Notes: a model not told the origin generated them from the letters alone. 64,000 nucleotides of DNA from Ramlibacter agri (GCF_012927085.1 NZ_JABBFX010000003.1:372001-436000); one strand, 5' to 3'; positions 54,938-63,297 are shown, numbered from the stretch's first letter. Program-made: numbers and translations.

Positions 54938-55867
54938 ATGAAAGCCTGCATCGACATCGGCGGCACCAAGGTCGCCGTGAGCCTCAATACCGGCGCCGGA
55001 CTCGACCTGATCGGCCGGCGCAGCGAACCCACCATCAAGGTCGGCAGCAGCGATGCCGTGGCACGCCAGGTGATCCGCATGGTGGACGAAGCGTGCGCCG
55101 AAGTGGGCATCGATCCGAGCACGGTGCAGCGGGCCGGCATCTCCTCCACCGGTCCCTTCATTCGCAATGCGGGGCTGATGGAACTGAACACCCCCAACAT
55201 CTGCGGCGGCATGGCCGGGGCGGCAGCCCGGGCGCTGCCCAACGACTGGGTCACGGCGCCGATCGAGGCGCCGCTGCGGCACCGCTTCACGCAGGAAGTG
55301 CGCATGGAAAACGACTGCGTGGCCGCGCTGGAGGCCGAGCGCAAGTGGGGCGCGCTGCAGGGCTACGAGCACTGCGCCTACGTCACCTGGAGCACCGGCA
55401 TCGGCATGGCCTTCTGCGTGGACGGCCGCATCCTGCATGGCAAGAACGGCAACGCGGGCCACGGCGGCCACATGTTCGTCAGCGACAACAGCGATGCCCT
55501 TTGCGGCTGCGGCAACATCGGCGACCTGGAGTCGCTGGTAAGCGGCACCGGCATCGAGCGACGCTTCGGCGCCAATGCGGCGCAGCGTCTGCGCGGCGCG
55601 CGCTCGGGCGAGCAGGAGGCGATCGAGCTGGTCGACGACCTGTGCCGCATCATGGGCCGGGCGTTGTACAACATCACGGCCATCCTCGACCTGCAGCGCA
55701 TCAGCCTGGGCGGCAGCGTGTTCACCAACAACATCGACTACCTGTTGCCGCGGCTGCAGGGGCAGGTGCGGGGGAAGTTGCCGGCGCTCACCGACGGCCT
55801 GGAACTTGTGCCCGCGGGGTTGGGCGACAAGGTCGGGGATTACGCGGCGCTGGCCTTGTTGATGTGA
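54938..55867 (+). CDS. ROK-family sugar kinase
   Basis: 309 residues. The phosphate-1 motif is ACIDIGGTKVAVSL at the N-terminus, RAGISSTGPF follows near residue 64, the catalytic aspartate is in MENDCVAALEAE near residue 128, and the ROK zinc region reads LCGCGNIGDLESL near residue 188. The usual CxCGxxGCxE has lost its last cysteine (Asp instead), so zinc binding may be altered. It probably phosphorylates the sugar released by the cluster (glucokinase-like). The start at 54938 was preferred to 54905 because the kinase fold begins at once. Confidence 0.85.
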   Translation: MKACIDIGGTKVAVSLNTGAGLDLIGRRSEPTIKVGSSDAVARQVIRMVDEACAEVGIDPSTVQRAGISSTGPFIRNAGLMELNTPNICGGMAGAAARALPNDWVTAPIEAPLRHRFTQEVRMENDCVAALEAERKWGALQGYEHCAYVTWSTGIGMAFCVDGRILHGKNGNAGHGGHMFVSDNSDALCGCGNIGDLESLVSGTGIERRFGANAAQRLRGARSGEQEAIELVDDLCRIMGRALYNITAILDLQRISLGGSVFTNNIDYLLPRLQGQVRGKLPALTDGLELVPAGLGDKVGDYAALALLM

Positions 55868-55872
55868 GGTGT

Positions 55873-55904
55873 CGTGCGGTCCGCAGCGGAGCTGCGCGCC
55901 CTAA
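55873..55904. repeat. Short palindromic repeat, copy 3 (between ROK kinase and cca)
   Basis: CGTGCGGTCCGCAGCGGAGC followed by TGCGCGCCCTAA differs at only a few bases from the copy after erpA (26035-26068). CGCAGC and GCTGCG form the stem with a GGA loop. It lies between convergent genes; the cca stop codon (55901-55903) lies inside its right arm. Confidence 0.6.
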
Positions 55905-57142
55905 GGGGTGGCGGGATCGGTTTTCAACAGATCCGAAACGACCTGCACCCGCGCCTGGTGGATCCGATTGCCGATCGCATCGCCTTCCAGGCCCTGCTCG
56001 CGTGACTGCGCCGCGATGGCAGCGGTGTCCACGGCGCGGGCCGCGTTCAAGATCGCCAGCAAGCGATCCTTCTGCGGATAAGGCCGCTCCTGCAGGCCGC
56101 CGCGGCCGCGCGCGTCGCACTCGCAGGCCTGCAGCACCTGCTCGAAGCGCTGCGGCTTGCGGAAGGCGTCGCAGCGTTCCAGCAGCCGCACCAGCGCCGC
56201 CGGCCCCGCCTCGCTGCTGCGATGGATGGCGCCGTGCTCGTAGGCGACCACGCGGGCCAGTTCGCGGCAATCGGTGGGCACGCGCAGGCGCTCGCACACG
56301 TCCTTCAGCAAGTCGGCGCTGCGCTTCTCGTGGCCGATGTGCCGCGGCAGGATGTCCGCAGGCGTGGTGCCCTTGCCCAGGTCGTGCGTCAGGCAGGCGA
56401 AGCGCACCGGCAGCGGCGCCTGCAGCCGCGCGCTCATGTCCAGCACCATCATCAGGTGCACGCCGGTGTCCACCTCGGGGTGGTAGTCGGCGCGTTGCGG
56501 CACGCCCCACAGCCGGTCGACCTCGGGCAGGATGCGTTCCAGCGCGCCGCATTCGCGCAGCACGTCGAACATGCGCGAGGGCTGCGCTTCCATCAGGCCG
56601 CGCGCCAGTTCCTGCCACACGCGTTCGGGCACCAGCGCGTCCACTTCGCCGGCGGCCACCATGCCGCGCATCAGCTCCAGGGTCTCGGGCGCGAGCGTGA
56701 AGTTGTGGAAGCGCGCGGCGAAGCGCGCCACCCGCAGGATGCGCACGGGGTCTTCGCGGAAGGCCAGGGTCACGTGGCGCAGCACGCGCGCTTTCAGGTC
56801 CGCCTGGCCATGGAAGGGATCGACGATGCTCCCATCGTCGTCCTGCGCCATCGCGTTGATGGTGAGGTCGCGTCGGGCCAGGTCCTGCTCCAGCGTCACT
56901 TCGGGCGCGGTATGGAAGGCGAAGCCGTGGTAGCCCTTGGCGGTCTTGCGCTCGGTACGGGCCAGCGCGTATTCCTCGCGGGTCTCGGGATGCAGGAAGA
57001 CCGGGAAGTCCTTGCCGACCGGCAGGTAGCCGGCATCCATCATCTGTTCGGGCGTGGCGCCGACCACCACCCAGTCGTGGTCGTTCACCGGCAGGCCCAG
57101 CAGCGCGTCGCGCACCGCCCCGCCGACGCGGAATGTTTGCAT
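55901..57142 (-). CDS. cca: CCA tRNA nucleotidyltransferase with HD domain
   Basis: 413 residues. The class II nucleotidyltransferase head has VGGAVRDALLGLPV with catalytic Asp21 and Asp23 in NDHDWVVVG, RRDLTINAMA near residue 91 and EDPVRILRVARFAARF near residue 129. The C-terminal HD phosphohydrolase domain shows CLTHDLGKGTTP near residue 250, as in E. coli Cca, so it should also have phosphatase/phosphodiesterase activity. It adds or repairs the 3' CCA of tRNAs. On the minus strand TAAACT (57154-57149) ends six bases before the ATG, suggesting a leaderless mRNA. Confidence 0.95.
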   Translation of the reverse strand: MQTFRVGGAVRDALLGLPVNDHDWVVVGATPEQMMDAGYLPVGKDFPVFLHPETREEYALARTERKTAKGYHGFAFHTAPEVTLEQDLARRDLTINAMAQDDDGSIVDPFHGQADLKARVLRHVTLAFREDPVRILRVARFAARFHNFTLAPETLELMRGMVAAGEVDALVPERVWQELARGLMEAQPSRMFDVLRECGALERILPEVDRLWGVPQRADYHPEVDTGVHLMMVLDMSARLQAPLPVRFACLTHDLGKGTTPADILPRHIGHEKRSADLLKDVCERLRVPTDCRELARVVAYEHGAIHRSSEAGPAALVRLLERCDAFRKPQRFEQVLQACECDARGRGGLQERPYPQKDRLLAILNAARAVDTAAIAAQSREQGLEGDAIGNRIHQARVQVVSDLLKTDPATP

Positions 57143-57168
57143 GGGGGCAGTTTAAGGCCCCCGCGCCC

Positions 57169-57852
57169 TCACCGGCCCGTGCGGTAAGGCTCCTCGAAGT
57201 CGAGGAACTCCTTCTCGGCCAGCGCGCCTTCCACCCAGGCCTGCACGCCCGGCAGGGCGCAGACGCGGCGGATGTAGTCGGTGATGTTGCCCGGCACCGG
57301 CAGCGCGTAGTTGCGCAGGCGCAAGCAGATCGGCGCGTAGTAGGCGTCGGCGATGCTGAACTCGCCGAACAGCAGCGGCCCGCCGTGTTCCTCCAGCAGC
57401 GCCGTCCACATGCCCACGATGCGCTGCACGTCGCTGCGCACCTGCGGCTGGTCGCGCCAGGCCAGCGCGCCGGCCTGCGGCAGCATGGCTTCGATGTTCA
57501 TCGGGCAGTGCGTGCGCAGCGCGCCGAAGCCGGAGTGCATCTCGGCGCAGGCGCTGCGCGCCCGTGCACGGGCCACCGGGTCGCGCGGCCACAGGGCCTT
57601 GTCCGGGAACTTCTCGGCGACGTATTCGCTGATGGCCAGCGAATCCCAGATCGCGAGGCCTTCGTCTTCCAGCACCGGCACGCGTCCGGCGGGACTGAGC
57701 TTCAGCATCTCCTGCTTGAACTTCGTGTCCTCGCCGAAGCCGTCGAAGCGCACGAGCCGCTCCTGGAAAGGGATGCCCGCCTGCTTCAGGAGCACCCAGG
57801 GGCGCATGGACCAGGACGAATAGTTCTTGTTGCCGATGGTGAGCGTGAGCAT
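57169..57852 (-). CDS. Glutathione S-transferase family protein
   Basis: 227 residues. The thioredoxin-like N-terminal domain has GNKNYSSWSMRPW, whose Ser12/Ser13 is the likely glutathione-activating residue, and PVLEDEGLAIWDSLAISEYVAE with the Glu/Asp-Ser glutathione site near residue 70. The helical C-terminal domain contains FGEFSIADAYYAPI near residue 175. Ser-type GSTs of this form act on varied electrophiles. GGAGG before the ATG at 57852 is a strong ribosome site. A longer frame to 57900 has no such support. Confidence 0.88.
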   Translation of the reverse strand: MLTLTIGNKNYSSWSMRPWVLLKQAGIPFQERLVRFDGFGEDTKFKQEMLKLSPAGRVPVLEDEGLAIWDSLAISEYVAEKFPDKALWPRDPVARARARSACAEMHSGFGALRTHCPMNIEAMLPQAGALAWRDQPQVRSDVQRIVGMWTALLEEHGGPLLFGEFSIADAYYAPICLRLRNYALPVPGNITDYIRRVCALPGVQAWVEGALAEKEFLDFEEPYRTGR

Positions 57853-57937
57853 GGCGCCTCCGGGTGGTTCCAGTGCGCCGGATGCTAGCCCTTCGGGCAC
57901 CGGGATTGATGCAAAAACCCGCCCGGATTGATGCCCG

Positions 57938-58495
57938 CTAGAAGTTCGCGCGGTCGGTCGGGTCGGCGGAACCGGGCTGCTTCGGGCGCTCCGGGCGACG
58001 GCTGATCCGGCGATGGCCGCGCGGGCCCAGCACCCGTTTCAGCGGCTTTTCCAGGGCCAGCACGAACAGCAGCAAGAGCGCGCTGACGACCGCCGTTCCT
58101 TCCCGGCCCAGGCCGGCCGCGGTGCCGATGGCGGCCGTCATCCAGATCCCGGCCGACGTGGTGAGCCCGCGCACGTGCTCTTCCTGCGGCCGCTTCAGGA
58201 TGGCGCCCGCGCACAGGAAGCCGATGCCGGCCAGCAGGCCCTGCAGCACGCGGCTGACGGCGTCGTCGCTCATTTGCAGCTGCTGCGGCAGCAGCACGAA
58301 CAAGGCCGAGCCGGCGCAGACCAGCATGTGCGTTCGCGTGCCGGCCTCGTGGCCGTGGCGTTCGCGCTGGAAGCCGATGCAGCCGCCCAGCACCACCGCG
58401 ACCGCCAGGCGCAGCAAGGTGCGCGTGAGCTGCTCGGCGTCCCCGAGGTCGGAGAACTCCGCGGCGATGGTGCCGGTGACGGTCTCCCAGCCCAT
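57938..58495 (-). CDS. MgtC/SapB family membrane protein
   Basis: 185 residues. About four or five transmembrane helices with the MgtC hallmarks GGCIGFQRERHGHEAGTRTHMLVCAGSA (split over residues 38-65) and GIGFLCAGAILKR near residue 90, and LTTSAGIWMTAAIGTAAGLG near residue 110. MgtC relatives modulate membrane ATPases or magnesium homeostasis. The positively charged tail (RRISRRPERPKQ) is cytoplasmic. It starts three bases after the slt stop, so it is probably expressed with slt. Confidence 0.85.
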   Translation of the reverse strand: MGWETVTGTIAAEFSDLGDAEQLTRTLLRLAVAVVLGGCIGFQRERHGHEAGTRTHMLVCAGSALFVLLPQQLQMSDDAVSRVLQGLLAGIGFLCAGAILKRPQEEHVRGLTTSAGIWMTAAIGTAAGLGREGTAVVSALLLLFVLALEKPLKRVLGPRGHRRISRRPERPKQPGSADPTDRANF

Positions 58496-58498
58496 GCC

Positions 58499-60487
58499 TC
58501 AGGGCAGGTCGGTGTTGGAAGGCGGCTGCGCGGTGTCGCGCGGGCCGACGGTGCCCAGGCGCGCCTTCAGCGACTGCGGTTGCCCGCTCAGGATGGCGGC
58601 GTAGAAGGTCGTGTTCGACACCACCTTCTTCACGTAGTCGCGGGTTTCCTGGAAGGGCACGGTCTCGGCCCAGGCCGCGCCCTCCAGCACCGGGCCGTTG
58701 CGCCAGTTGCGCGGCCGGCCGGGGCCGGCGTTGTAGGCGGCCGCGGCCATGGGCATGGAGCCGCCGAAGTCGTCCAGCACCAGCTTGAGGTAGCCGGTGC
58801 CGATGGCGATGTTGGTCTCGCGCTCGTGCAACTGGTCGACGGTGAAGCCGGTCATGCCCAGCTTCTTCGCCGTCCAGCGCGCGGTGGCGGGCATGACCTG
58901 CATCAGGCCGGCGGCGCCGACGTTGGAGCGCGCGTCCATGACGAAGCGGCTTTCCTGGCGCATGAGGCCGTAGACGTAGGCCGGGTCCAGCCCGATCTCG
59001 CGGGTGCGGCGCAGCACCGCGTCCTTGAAGGGCATGGGATAGCGCTGGTCGACGTCGAATTCGGCCTTGGTCCGCTCGCTGGTGTTGATGCAGCGGTCCC
59101 AGACTTCGCGGTCGCAGGCGTACTGGGCGGCGGCCAGCAGGTCGCGCTCGCCCATGCCGCCCGCCTGGTGCAGGTTGGTGGTGTAGTTCCACTCGCGCAC
59201 GCCTTCCGGCCGCAGGCCGATGGCGATGGCATACAGCGCGCGGTTCAGGCCGGGGTCCTGGCGCACCGCGGCTTTCTCGGCCTCGGTCAGCGGCGCCGGC
59301 TTGGGCGGCACGGCCACCAGCTGGCCCAGTTCCTCCATGGCCAGCTGCTCGTAGAAGCCCTTGGGCGAGGCGATCTTCTCCAGCATCTGCTGGGCCTCGG
59401 CCCGGTTGGCCTCGGTCTTGCCGGTGGCGAGCAGCGCGCGCGCCTTCCAGTAGGTCCAGGCCGGGTCGGCGCGGGCCTCGTCGGACATGGCGTTGACCGC
59501 CTGCTGCACCATCTTCCAGTCGATGCCGTTGGGCGCGCGCAGCGCCGCGCGCACCTTCCAGGCGAGCAGGTCATCGCTGAGGTAGCTGTCGCGGGCGACG
59601 TGCTGGTAGTAGCTGGTGGCCTCCGGCAGCATGCGCTGGGCGGCCTGCTTGCCCAGGACGCCCCAGATCCAGTCGCGCTCCTCGGGGCTCAGTTGCGGGC
59701 CCCACTTGCTATCCAGGAGGGCGGCAGCGTTGTCGATGTCGCTGGTGGCCAGCTTGATCAGGGCCAGGCCGATGATTTCGCGCCGCACGCGCGAAGCCGC
59801 GACGATCTTGCTGCGCAGGAACTTGGTCGGGCTGGCGTTCAGGTCGGCCAGCGCGGGCAGCGCCTCCGGGGCGACGATTTCGACGGCGGCGCTGACCGCG
59901 CGCGGCCGGTTGGCCTCCATCGCCAGGCGCGCCTTGCGCCAGCCGTCGGCGGTGGTCAGCCCCTGCTTTTCGCCGATCAGGCGGCTGGCGGCCAGGGTGC
60001 AGCCGTCGTCGGCGTCGCGCTGGGCAAACCAGTACTTGCGGACCTCGTCGGGCAGCGTGGCCGGCATCTTGGCCGCGCCGTCCTGCAGGTACTGCACCAG
60101 CAGGGAGTAGCAGCGCAGCTCGCGCTCGTCGCGCATGCGGTAGGCCGGCCAGGCCGCGGCGAAGGTGTCCCAGTCGCGCCGCTGGCCCAGCTGCATCAGC
60201 CAGTCGGCCCGCAGGCGGTCTTCCTGGTAGGTGTTGGCGTACTTGGTGAAAAAGGCCTGCACCTCCGAGGTGGAGGCGGTGTCCAGGCGGGCGCGCAGCT
60301 CCCAGTAGGCGGCCCAGGCTTCCAGCACGTGGCCCTGGGCGGCCGGCAGCAGCGCCGTGAGCTTGGCCTTGTTGTTCTGGCGGAAGGCCTGCTGCATGTC
60401 GAGCAGCACGTCGTCCTTCGGTTGCGCCTGCGCGGCTCCCGCGACCAGCAGGACCGCGAACGATGCCAGAATCGATCTCAACTTCAT
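58499..60487 (-). CDS. slt: Soluble lytic murein transglycosylase (Slt70-like)
   Basis: 662 residues. A signal peptide (MKLRSILASFAVLLVAGAAQAQ) is followed by the long alpha-superhelical U-domain and a C-terminal SLT catalytic domain. The catalytic glutamate is Glu512 in MRQESRF, and GAAGLMQVMPATA and AAAYNAGPGR complete the lysozyme-like motifs. It cleaves glycan strands to 1,6-anhydroMurNAc ends, which the linked anmK pathway elsewhere recycles. CATAAT (60499-60494) ends six bases before the ATG, so translation may be leaderless. The start is nine bases from the divergent ygfA start. Confidence 0.93.
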   Translation of the reverse strand: MKLRSILASFAVLLVAGAAQAQPKDDVLLDMQQAFRQNNKAKLTALLPAAQGHVLEAWAAYWELRARLDTASTSEVQAFFTKYANTYQEDRLRADWLMQLGQRRDWDTFAAAWPAYRMRDERELRCYSLLVQYLQDGAAKMPATLPDEVRKYWFAQRDADDGCTLAASRLIGEKQGLTTADGWRKARLAMEANRPRAVSAAVEIVAPEALPALADLNASPTKFLRSKIVAASRVRREIIGLALIKLATSDIDNAAALLDSKWGPQLSPEERDWIWGVLGKQAAQRMLPEATSYYQHVARDSYLSDDLLAWKVRAALRAPNGIDWKMVQQAVNAMSDEARADPAWTYWKARALLATGKTEANRAEAQQMLEKIASPKGFYEQLAMEELGQLVAVPPKPAPLTEAEKAAVRQDPGLNRALYAIAIGLRPEGVREWNYTTNLHQAGGMGERDLLAAAQYACDREVWDRCINTSERTKAEFDVDQRYPMPFKDAVLRRTREIGLDPAYVYGLMRQESRFVMDARSNVGAAGLMQVMPATARWTAKKLGMTGFTVDQLHERETNIAIGTGYLKLVLDDFGGSMPMAAAAYNAGPGRPRNWRNGPVLEGAAWAETVPFQETRDYVKKVVSNTTFYAAILSGQPQSLKARLGTVGPRDTAQPPSNTDLP

Positions 60488-60496
60488 CGGGAAATT

Positions 60497-61096
60497 ATGG
60501 ACAGGTCAGAGGAAAAAAGGGCTTTGCGCCAGGGGCTGATCGAGCAACGCCTGAAGATGCCCGACCGCCTACAGCGCGCCGATCTTTTGCAGCGGGTGAT
60601 GCGCATCTGGCTGGTGGGGCGTCCCGATACCGTGATCGGAGCATACTGGCCGATCAAGGGCGAGTTTGACCCATTACCCGCGCTGCACCGCTGGAAAGAA
60701 GACGGAGAGCTGCTGGACGATCCCCAGATGCGGCGCATCGGCCTGCCGGTGGTCGACAAGGTCCATCAGACCTTGAAGTTCCACGCATGGTTCCCCGGCT
60801 GCCCGATGGAAGAAGACGCTTTCGGCATCCCGAAGCCGAAGGACACCGAGATCGTCACGCCCACGCTGCTGTTCGTGCCCTGCGTCGGCTACACGCCGGG
60901 CGGCTACCGGCTGGGCTACGGCGGCGGTTTCTACGACCGCACGCTGGCCGCCCTGCAACCCAAGCCCTTCACCGTCGGCCTTGGCTTCGCCCAGGGCTTG
61001 CTGCCGAACCTGGAACCGGAGGCGCACGACGTCGGGCTGGATGCGATCCTCAACGAGCTGGGCGTGGTCTGGCCGATCTCCTTGGGGGACGATTGA
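60497..61096 (+). CDS. ygfA: 5-formyltetrahydrofolate cyclo-ligase
   Basis: 199 residues. The family motif GYGGGFYDRTLAAL near residue 140 binds ATP/substrate, and KRALRQGLIEQRL near the N-terminus, GAYWPIKGEFDP near residue 50 and FVPCVGYTPGGYRLGYG near residue 124 are typical. It converts 5-formyl-THF to 5,10-methenyl-THF. The ATG is inside the putative -10 box of the divergent slt gene; its own -10 (CAGAAT at 60467-60472) lies in the slt coding region. Longer in-frame readings upstream are shadows of slt. Confidence 0.93.
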   Translation: MDRSEEKRALRQGLIEQRLKMPDRLQRADLLQRVMRIWLVGRPDTVIGAYWPIKGEFDPLPALHRWKEDGELLDDPQMRRIGLPVVDKVHQTLKFHAWFPGCPMEEDAFGIPKPKDTEIVTPTLLFVPCVGYTPGGYRLGYGGGFYDRTLAALQPKPFTVGLGFAQGLLPNLEPEAHDVGLDAILNELGVVWPISLGDD

Positions 61097-61100
61097 GGAG

Positions 61101-61210
61101 CGGACTTCCGAACGCAAAAGACGCGAAAGCACGCAAAGGACGCAAAAGGAAACCATTTCTTGTTTTGCGTCCTTTGCGGAACCTTTTCGTCTTTTGCGTC
61201 CGGAAGTCCG
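61101..61210. repeat. 110-bp inverted repeat with A/T-rich tandem units, between ygfA and the LysR gene
   Basis: Outer arms CGGACTTCCG (61101-61110) and CGGAAGTCCG (61201-61210) are exact inverse copies. Inside, CGCAAAAGACG (61113-61123) pairs with CGTCTTTTGCG (61188-61198), and CGCAAAGGACGCAAAA (61132-61147) with TTTTGCGTCCTTTGCG (61163-61178). A loop of 15 bases separates them. The left arm is built from repeated ACGCAAAGG-like units. It fills the gap between convergent genes and is far less GC-rich than its surroundings; it may be a dispersed chromosomal element and a bidirectional terminator. Confidence 0.8.
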
Positions 61211-61219
61211 CCTCCGCCT

Positions 61220-62203
61220 TCAATCCAGGTTATCCACGGTATCCGGATCCGGCACCTCCCCGATCGTCTGCCGGGTGACCTTGCTCTGTTGCAGCAGCCA
61301 TTCGCAGAAAGCCCGGATCTCCGGCCGCTGCGCGCTGCGCGGGCCGACGATGAGCCAGTAGGCCATCGGGGAATCCATGCGCAGCTTGGGCAAGGGTTCG
61401 ATCAGGTCGCCGTTGGCCAGGCTTTCGGCCACCAGCGGCAGGCGGGCGAGCACCACGCCCTGGCCGGTGAGCGCGGCCTGCACCATCTGGTAGGCGTAGT
61501 TGAAGTAGAGCCAGCGCTTGGGCTGCAGCTTGGACAGCCCGTGCTCGTCGAACCAGCGCCGCCACGACAGCCACTGCAGGTGCGTGTGGTGGGCGTCGCC
61601 GGCCTCGATCAGCGCGCACTGGGCCACGTCCGCCGGCTTGACGATGGCCGGGCCGCTTTTCAGCAGCCACGGGCTCACCACCGGCGTCAACTGCTCGCCG
61701 AACATGCGCACGGAGTTGGCCGGCATGCTCGCCATCGGCCCGTAGCGCAAGGCCAGGTCGACATCGGCCACGTCCAGGTCCACGGCGGAATCCGAGGCGT
61801 CGATGCGGATGTCGATTTCCGGGTTGTCGCGCTGGAACTGCTCCAGCCGCGGAATGAGCCACATGGAGGCGAAGGACGCGAAAGTGGTCAGCGCCACGCT
61901 GCGCCGCCCGGCGCTCTGGCGGATCTGGCGCACCGCGCCGTCGATGCGCGGCAGTGACTGCGACACCGCCATCAGCAGCAGCCCGCCGGCGCTCGTCAGC
62001 TCCACCGCCCGGGTGTGGCGCAGGAACAGGCTCACGCCCACCTCCTCCTCCAGCGCCTGGATCTGGCGGCTGACGGCCGACTGCGTCAGGGCCATCTCCT
62101 CGGCCGCGGCGCGGAAATTCAGGTGGCGCGCCACCGCCTCGAAGGCGCGCAGGTGGCCGGCCGAAATGGGCCGGGTGCGCAGGTGGGTTTGTGAATGCTG
62201 CAT
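61220..62203 (-). CDS. LysR-family transcriptional regulator (GcvA-like)
   Basis: 327 residues. The N-terminal helix-turn-helix (about 15-75) includes HLRAFEAVARHLNFRAAAEEMALTQSAVSRQIQALE (split over residues 17-52), and the effector domain has RSVALTTFASFASMWLIPRL near residue 100 and LALRYGPM near residue 150, which resembles GcvA/AmpR-type regulators. The ATG at 62203 (MQHSQTHL) is preferred to the TTG at 62230. It is divergent from the DUF2917 gene, 109 bases apart; that gene is its most likely target. Confidence 0.88.
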   Translation of the reverse strand: MQHSQTHLRTRPISAGHLRAFEAVARHLNFRAAAEEMALTQSAVSRQIQALEEEVGVSLFLRHTRAVELTSAGGLLLMAVSQSLPRIDGAVRQIRQSAGRRSVALTTFASFASMWLIPRLEQFQRDNPEIDIRIDASDSAVDLDVADVDLALRYGPMASMPANSVRMFGEQLTPVVSPWLLKSGPAIVKPADVAQCALIEAGDAHHTHLQWLSWRRWFDEHGLSKLQPKRWLYFNYAYQMVQAALTGQGVVLARLPLVAESLANGDLIEPLPKLRMDSPMAYWLIVGPRSAQRPEIRAFCEWLLQQSKVTRQTIGEVPDPDTVDNLD

Positions 62204-62312
62204 GACGGATTGATGCGATCCCGGAATCAAAAGCTTAGCCCGATTTCATTGGACCGCCAAGCGTGCGTGCAACATCATTCAATGCCGAAACGCCATCAAC
62301 CCGGAGAACGCA

Positions 62313-62801
62313 ATGAACGCGACGACCGCCCAGAACCTGCAAGCTGCTCCCGCCACGGCCCTGCCGGGCACCTGGAAGCTGGCCCGGGGCCGCGCCGTCA
62401 CGCTGCGCCCGGCCAACGATGGCATCCTGCGCGTGGCCCACGGCCGCGTGTGGGCCACTTTCGAGGGCCGCCATGGCCTGACGCCGGAAGAGTCAGGCGA
62501 CCATTTCCTGGAACACGGCCGCTCGCTGTTCGTGCGGGCCGGCCAGCAGGTGGTCATCGAGTCCTGGAACGCCGGCGGCTGCGCCTCCTATTTCGCCTGG
62601 GACCCGGTCTTCGTGCCCGAGTCCGTGGGCACGGCGCAGCGCCGCGTGCGGCTGGCTGGCGTCGCGCAACCGCTGTCCGACCTCCGCCTCGCCTTCGGCC
62701 TGGCGGGCAGCGCGTTCGTCCGGCTGCTCGTGGGGATCGCCCGCTTGGCCGCACCTGCCGCCCATAATGGCCGGCATGGCAACGCCCTCCCGGTCCGCTG
62801 A
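62313..62801 (+). CDS. DUF2917-type protein
   Basis: 162 residues. The conserved part (about 18-105) has LPGTWKLARGRAVTLRPA, LRVAHGRVWATFEG, DHFLEHGRSLFVRAGQQVVIE and SYFAWDPV, matching DUF2917, a family of cupin-like beta proteins usually beside LysR genes in Burkholderiales. Function unknown. The C-terminal 50 residues are hydrophobic and arginine-rich. GGAG precedes the ATG. Its 3' end overlaps the gluconokinase start. Confidence 0.78.
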   Translation: MNATTAQNLQAAPATALPGTWKLARGRAVTLRPANDGILRVAHGRVWATFEGRHGLTPEESGDHFLEHGRSLFVRAGQQVVIESWNAGGCASYFAWDPVFVPESVGTAQRRVRLAGVAQPLSDLRLAFGLAGSAFVRLLVGIARLAAPAAHNGRHGNALPVR

Positions 62802-63297
62802 TCCACCGCACATCGTCGTCATGGGGGTGGCCGGCTGCGGCAAGTCCGTGGTCGGCGCCCAACTGGCCGCGCGGCTGAAACTGCCGCTGGTGGAAGGCGA
62901 CGACTTCCATCCGGCCAGCAACATCGAGAAGATGCGCCACGGCATCCCGCTGACGGACGTCGACCGGGCTGGCTGGCTGCAGCACCTGGCTGACGAACTG
63001 CGGGCCCGGCCGGACGGCGTGGTGCTGACCTGCTCGGCGCTGAAACGCTCGTACCGCGAGACGCTGCGCGGCGCGATGCAGCCTTTGCATTTCCTGCACC
63101 TGTCGCTGACGCCGCACCAGGCGCTGGAGCGCGTCTCGTCGCGCACCGACCACTTCTATCCGCCCAGCCTGGTGGCCAGCCAGTTCGAAGCGCTGGAGGA
63201 CCCGAAGGGCGAGGCGCTGGTGCTGCAGGTGGACGCCACCGAGCACGTGGACCGCATCGTCGAGCGGGCCGTGCGCTGGCTGGCCGTTACGGCTTAG
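62776..63297 (+). CDS. Gluconokinase (GntK-like)
   Basis: 173 residues from the ATG at 62776 (an in-frame ATG at 62767 would add three). The P-loop is VMGVAGCGKSVVG near residue 14, DFHPASNIEKMRHGIPLTDVDRAGWL near residue 40 is the gluconate-site signature (split here as the block is 26 residues), and LTCSALKRSYRE near residue 85 follows. It phosphorylates gluconate to 6-phosphogluconate. CATAAT (62763-62768) ends seven bases before this ATG, which supports it as the start of a leaderless mRNA. The 3' end overlaps the convergent MurA-like gene by 11 bases. Confidence 0.92.
   Translation: MATPSRSADPPHIVVMGVAGCGKSVVGAQLAARLKLPLVEGDDFHPASNIEKMRHGIPLTDVDRAGWLQHLADELRARPDGVVLTCSALKRSYRETLRGAMQPLHFLHLSLTPHQALERVSSRTDHFYPPSLVASQFEALEDPKGEALVLQVDATEHVDRIVERAVRWLAVTA

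Noticed and set aside
58013..60496. Plus-strand frame of over 800 codons upstream of ygfA
   Set aside because: Low-complexity Arg/Gln/Ala/His-rich translation antisense to slt and mgtC; a GC-rich shadow frame.
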